This document shows, one piece after another, positions 37,301 through 43,300 of a DNA stretch of 64,000 nt (position 1 is its first letter; each line of letters begins with the position of its first letter). Under the pieces are notes generated by a model. It worked only from the letters and a program-made list of their open reading frames with translations. It had not been told where the DNA came from and made no database searches. Source of the DNA: Adiantum capillus-veneris (lineage: Eukaryota > Streptophyta > Polypodiopsida > Polypodiales > Pteridaceae); contig CM043954.1 in assembly GCA_014529385.2 (NCBI GenBank), positions 98,728,747-98,792,746 of the forward strand, written 5' to 3'. The translations under genes were made by a program, and so were the position numbers.

Positions 37301-40300
37301 TAAAGCACAGGTACAAGGATTTCGGAAAATGCTTTTACTCAGGCTCCGGCTCACCGAGACGGTGAGTGGTTTTGTGGCGGGCAACCTTTAGCAGGGCTAC
37401 AGTGTCACTTTCACAAAACACTCTAGTACAGTTGGTCTGTTTTGGTTCACACTGGACGGACTCTCTGGGCTGGGCAGTGACACGTGGCAGGGATACGGAC
37501 GGTGGTTTAGTGAACATCGTGGCCAGGGCACCACCACCACTCAGTTTGGAGATAGACTTAGATGGCTGACATTTATGAGCCGTTGGTGGCTCTTTATGGT
37601 TGTACATATAAGTAGTAGCTGTTGGGTCATCAGATTATCATCTTCTTCATATATGGTCCAGCGTCGTCGTCTAGAGTAGCGAGTATACACACAGAACGTC
37701 TACACCATCCCTGCACATCTGAGCCTCGACACCCCCATTGTACCCGTGAGTTCTGGGCTGGAGCTGAGTGTGCTGCCATGCCAGAGTCTGTATCTGTTCT
37801 TTGAGATAGTCGAGTCCATATGTTGTCTCTGTGTTGATCAACTGTTATCTATTGTTTCCTTTGTTTTCATTCTGTTTTGAGTGAGATGTCACGCACATTG
37901 CACTGAGAAGCACCCACTCTAGAGAGCACGACACACTATCCGGGCTACAGCCAACAAGTGTTGATCCACATGGCATCATTCCCCAATCATCAAGTGCTTT
38001 AGTATGCCTAAGCCAAGGTTTGCCAATGAGTAGGGGAACCCTCCCTCCACTTGTGGAAGGTGCACCACCACGAAATCTAAGCTGAAGGTGAAATCTTGTA
38101 CCTGCAGAGGACACTTACAGAGCTTAGGTCCATACTCACGACTGTCGACATCTAGCATAAGATCGGGCAGTTGGGTGGCCAAGAAGGTGGCTAGGGTGGT
38201 CATGGTGTTTGCTCAAGGATGGAAGCTTCCGTTGTGTAGAAGCTCTGAAAGGTGCCAAAGGTGTATTAGCATGGTAAAATCTCGGAGGTGGAAAAGTACC
38301 TTGCATAGCCTGCATAGGAGTCATCATCAGCAAAGGTGGCATGTGACTTGGGTGACCATAAGGAGAAACCATGTTTGACCATGTTTGATCCAGAAGCCAA
38401 CCCATGTTAAAGAGTAGGAGAGAGGCTTTGCTGCAGATGTCAGAGCCGCTTGAGGTAGTAGCAGTCCTTGTCCATGTCCACCTTGCTCGCAGAAGATGCA
38501 TTACACTCTAAGGGGGACATCCTTGGGAAGGATGTCGCGGAGAACGACACGAGTTGCACTAGACCAAAGCCTTAGACTCTTACTGCACCAGACTAAAGCC
38601 TTAGACTCTTGCTGTGCTTTGAGATCTTTGAGCTGCTCCAAAGCTGCCCGTTGTGGAGACTTATCCTGCCGAACAGAGAGAGATCTTTCCTCTTGAAGAG
38701 CTCATTGCAGCTTTAGTGCCTCAAGTACCCACGTCAAGAACCAAAGGGCCAGATGCATTTTCCAAAAGAACTAAAGCTGACCTGGCTCCAGGAGGGTCTC
38801 GAAAACCTCCTTGCTCCTTCAATTCTAGTGGGTGCGGCGACAAACTCATCCAATGTAGCATCAAGTTTGAGAGACTCCCTTAACTTTTGTTGAAAAGCCT
38901 TGGGAAGAGCTTTCTCTACTCACTTCTTTACCATGAAGTCCCCTACCTACTAGAGGAGTTTAGCAACTAGTGCCTTTGTTCTCGTCATGCGCTCCGCAAA
39001 TTGGTTGGAGCACAAGGTTCCCCAACCATCTAAACCCTTCTCTTGGAAGTCAAATGTCCAGAAGGCCCCACAAAAACTTTGCTTTAATGTCGCCTAGTCT
39101 ACAAAGTGGTTATCAGCAAACAAACTATACCATTTAACTGGTAAGCTATCCGAAGTCAAATGAAAAAGCACCAGATAAGTATCTTCACGATTGAGACCAC
39201 GACCCCGGCAAAGAGAGACAATCTCCTTATGTTGGCCATTTGCATCCTTCGTAGAAAGACCCTGAAGGTAGGAAACTTTATATTGACTTTGGCCAAAATG
39301 CTTGCCAGTTCTTTCATTGTTGCGTGCTCTAGAGCTAGTTCTAGGGAGGATAAAGGAGGTGTTAGAATGTGTGGGAGAAAAGGTGGTTGAAGTGGATGCT
39401 TGGGGAGGTAGTGGAAGTGGGGGTGGAGGACTGGGTAAGAAGGGTTGACGCTTTCTGTGATAGTATTGCAGAGGGCTCTTGAGAGAGCTAGAATGGTCTT
39501 TGCACCGCCTTGTATATGTCATACGTGAGCAGCCTAAGGACCAACCAGCTGAGTGGGAAGATGACCTCCATGTACTAGTCGACCTCTTGCCTTGCTAGAC
39601 CAGTAGACTTGCTAGACCATACAAGACCACTCGACCACTCTGGACTAGGCTCGATCTGCTAGACCAGCTGGACTAGTTGACCCGAGACTCTTCCAACTTG
39701 GCTAGCTATTCCACTGGCTTAATTGAGCAATATTGTCATTTGAGGTCCTACCGGGCGTGCCAAAAACGAAAGCACCTGTAGCACGAGAACTATGTGGAGC
39801 TCTCTAATGTGGGTGCTCCTCAGTGTAGTGTAAACAGAAATCTCACTCCATGCACACAGCTACACAACAAAATGACAAGCAGCAAAGAAAATGTACTCGA
39901 AAGTAGACACAATAAGATAGACTCGAAGCCCACATGTCAGCTTGATTGCTCTCAACGTATCAGCTAGACTCTTGTTGGTAGCACACACTGCTCCCAACCA
40001 AGCGCAAACAAGGTACAATGGGGATGTAAAGGCTCAAAACAGTGCACGGAGAGTGTTGTGTGTAAGACTAATGAAACGAACACGTGGAGAGGATCTCCCG
40101 GCTACACGGACCGCCTACAGACACGCATCGGACGAACCACCCGACCATAGCCACCATCCGGTAGCACCCTCGTACTGGGGCCAACGTTCGAGGATGTAGG
40201 CGTGCACCTGTAAGACCGAGCGTCCCATACCACCCGGCCTCACCTCCTCAAGATGACCTCGCACACTCCTAGCCTCATGGGCTAACCATTGGCACTTTGC

Positions 40301-43300
40301 TAGTGGGGGTTGATAACTATAAATGAGACCTTAGCCTCCCTTTTATAATAATGGCTGGCTACACTGGTTGGTTTCACACTATGTCCGCCCATCCTGATGA
40401 CGTCTAAGCTAGATCCCCTCTCCTGTAAGTGGGACATAACATACTTCCCCCCTTAAGAACCATTGATGTCCTCATCAATGAAGTGGGGATACTGAGCTTT
40501 CAAAGCTCTAATTGATTCCCAAGTAGCAAACCTTTCCATTTAATTAAATACTCGTCATAAGCTTTTTGGTGCGAATGACGGGTACGGTGATCTAACACAG
40601 CCTCTTGTTCTCAAGGAATATAATCAGTTTGCATTTCTTGCCATACATTTTCTTCGATAGGTACAACAACGTCGGCTTCGCCTATTTATTTATTTAAGGC
40701 GACTTTGATGAAATACAAGATGTACACTAACATCCGAAGATAGAGCCAATTTATAGGCAACTTGGCCAATTTTCTTTGTGATCAAGAATGGACTACAATA
40801 TCTAGCTTGGAATCCTTGGGTATCTTCAGATAGACCCATTGTCCCACATCTACAGTCCTTGGAGATCTTTTCTGATTAGCATGAGTAGTAACTCGATCAT
40901 GAGCCATCCTTATACTATCCTTAGCCAATTTGAGCATTTCTTGCATATCATACAAGAAATCACGAGCTTTGCGATGCTTGACTTTCTTTAAGCTAATAGC
41001 AATAGGGGATTTAGGCTCAAATCCATACATAACATGAATGGGCTAAATCTAGTAGTAGAATGCTTGCTACTATTGTAGGCAAATTCTAATTGTGGAAGAT
41101 ACCTTTCCCAATCAGATTGCCTATGAGAGACGTAAGACCTCAGCATGTCCTCTCACCATCGGACTCGGGATGGATGATCAGAGGACGACATACTCAACTT
41201 CGTTCGAAAGTGAGCAAACACATCTTGCCAAATTGCCAAGTGAACTTGGTATCTTGATCACATACAATATCCTCTGGCAGACCGTACGGCTTATAAAGCT
41301 GATCGCCAAATAAAACCGCGAACTCATGGCTTTTTACTGTCGACTTCGTTGATATAAACTTCGCTATTTTTGTGAATCTCTCGACCACAACCCAAATAGC
41401 GTCATTGCCCCGACTAGTATTTAGCAAACCAACGATGAAGTTCATGGAAATACTTTGCCACTTGGCATCTCGGATTACCAATGGATGTAGCAGGCCAGCT
41501 TTCCTAAGGCGCTTTGCCTTGTTGACCTGACACTGAGTGCATGTCTTCACATTGCTCTCTATATAAGAGCGCATTCTTAGCCAATAGAAATATCGCTTGA
41601 CCAAAGCGAAAGTTCTCTGGATGCCTAGGTGCCCAACGCTAGGAACATCGTGGCATTCAAACAAAATTCTTTGTCGAACCTCATCGATTTTTGGCACATA
41701 CACTTTTCCATTTCTAAACAATAGTCCACCTTTAATGGAATATTGTCGGTCGCGTCTCTCCAACACGACTCACTTGGGTCTCCGGACCACCTAAGCCTGT
41801 ACACGAGTCATGCCCCGCTTCGACTTCATTCCATATCTTGTCAAAATAGCTATCGGAACGACGTAGCCTTCGGAGAGTGATGGCTCATGTTAAATATCGG
41901 CTAGGTAAACGACGTGTAGGTGGGGCTGACCGGGGAAGCCGGTCACGGCGCTTTTTGGGGGGGGCAATTTTTTTTAAAGTTATGTAAGGCAGGCTACAGC
42001 GTATGTGCAGATGTGCGTGCGTAGTGTAGTGGTACAGCTCTAGCCCTGGATGGGGAGGCCGTGTGTTCGAGATGCGCGTCGTGCAGCGTGTTGACTTTTT
42101 GGTCAACTCCTCCCAACCGGTTTCATTTGACCGACAACCGGCTGCGGCTGCCTTGCCACGCCGGCAAGCTAGCCGATATTTAAACAAAACCTTCGGAGAG
42201 AGATAGAAATTCGTCGAGATTGCAACCATCGACAAGGCATTAACCTCGAGAATCCGGCTGAGTGTGTCAACAACTCGATTGCTGGATCCTTTTCTGTAAC
42301 GGATCTCAAAGTCAAAATCTTGCATAAGTTCAACCCATCTAGCCTTCCGGCCTCTGAGATCACCCTGATCACAGACATAGTGCAAGGAGTGATGGTCTGT
42401 CCATGCAACAAATGTAGAGCCATACAAGTAGTACCGCCACTTCCTCAAGGCGTTGACTATGGCGTAAAGCTCCTTCTCATACCGTTGTATAACGCATCTC
42501 AGTGTCGGAAAGTTTCTTGCTTTCAAATGCAAAATGACGTCCATCCTGATACAACACTGCACCAATCGCACATTCACTAGCATCCGTTTCAACCACAACG
42601 TGCAATATTGGCACAGTAATCACCAAGTGCTTTAGTGTCCGAAAGCTCTCGTCGAGATTCTCATTCCAGACAATCGGGGGATTACCTTTACGGTGAGGTC
42701 CCGAAGTCTTCAGTCCTTTCACCTCTCCTTTTAAAAGTTGTGTAAGCGAAGCAGCAACTTTAGAGTAATCCTTGATAAATTTACGAAAGAATCATGTAAA
42801 GCCTAAAAAGGACTTTACCTGGCGCACATTCTTCAGAATGGGCCAATTTCGCACGTTATCCAACTTTTCAGGGTTGACACGAATTCCATCACGAGTAATA
42901 ATATGGCCCAAATACAAAAGCTCTTTCTTGAAGAATTCACACTTAAAAGCCTGAGCTTAAAGCTTCTCGGTTCTCAGTACCTCAAGAACAACGCGTATTT
43001 GTGCTAAATGCTCAGACAAACTTTGGCTGTAAATCAAGATGTCATCGAGAAATACACCGACAAAGTTGCCTAGAGACGGTCTCAGCAGATCATTCATCAT
43101 TTGTGAAGTAGCTGGAGCATTGGTTAAACCAGAAGGTAAGACCAAAATTTTATAATGACCATAACGCGTATGGAAACCCATTTTGGGAACATTTTCCGAT
43201 TTGATCCGTATCTGATGATAGCCTGATCACAGGTCTATCTTCGTAAAATACAACGCTCCATGGAGTCGATCTATCAAATCGTCCATACGCGAGAGCATAT

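Larger units (their letters stand above)
27599..37949 (+). mobile_element. Gypsy element A, complete LTR to LTR (10,351 bp), TSD GCCAA
   Basis: LTRs at 27,599-28,166 and 37,387-37,949 are near-identical over about 565 bp, and GCCAA flanks both sides (27,594-27,598 and 37,950-37,954). Order: 5' LTR, primer site, leader with repeats, gag, protease, RT, RNase H, integrase, long 3' region with an extra ORF, 3' LTR. Protease before RT and integrase after RNase H prove Ty3/gypsy order. The integrase ends without a chromodomain, and the additional 3' ORF suggests a Tat/Athila-type architecture; the lineage is not proven. Scattered stops and frameshifts inactivate it. Confidence 0.92.

Noticed and set aside
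42022-42090. A true tRNA gene
   Set aside because: A and B boxes are present but no cloverleaf with proper acceptor stem or anticodon arm could be folded by eye; treated as a SINE-like head.
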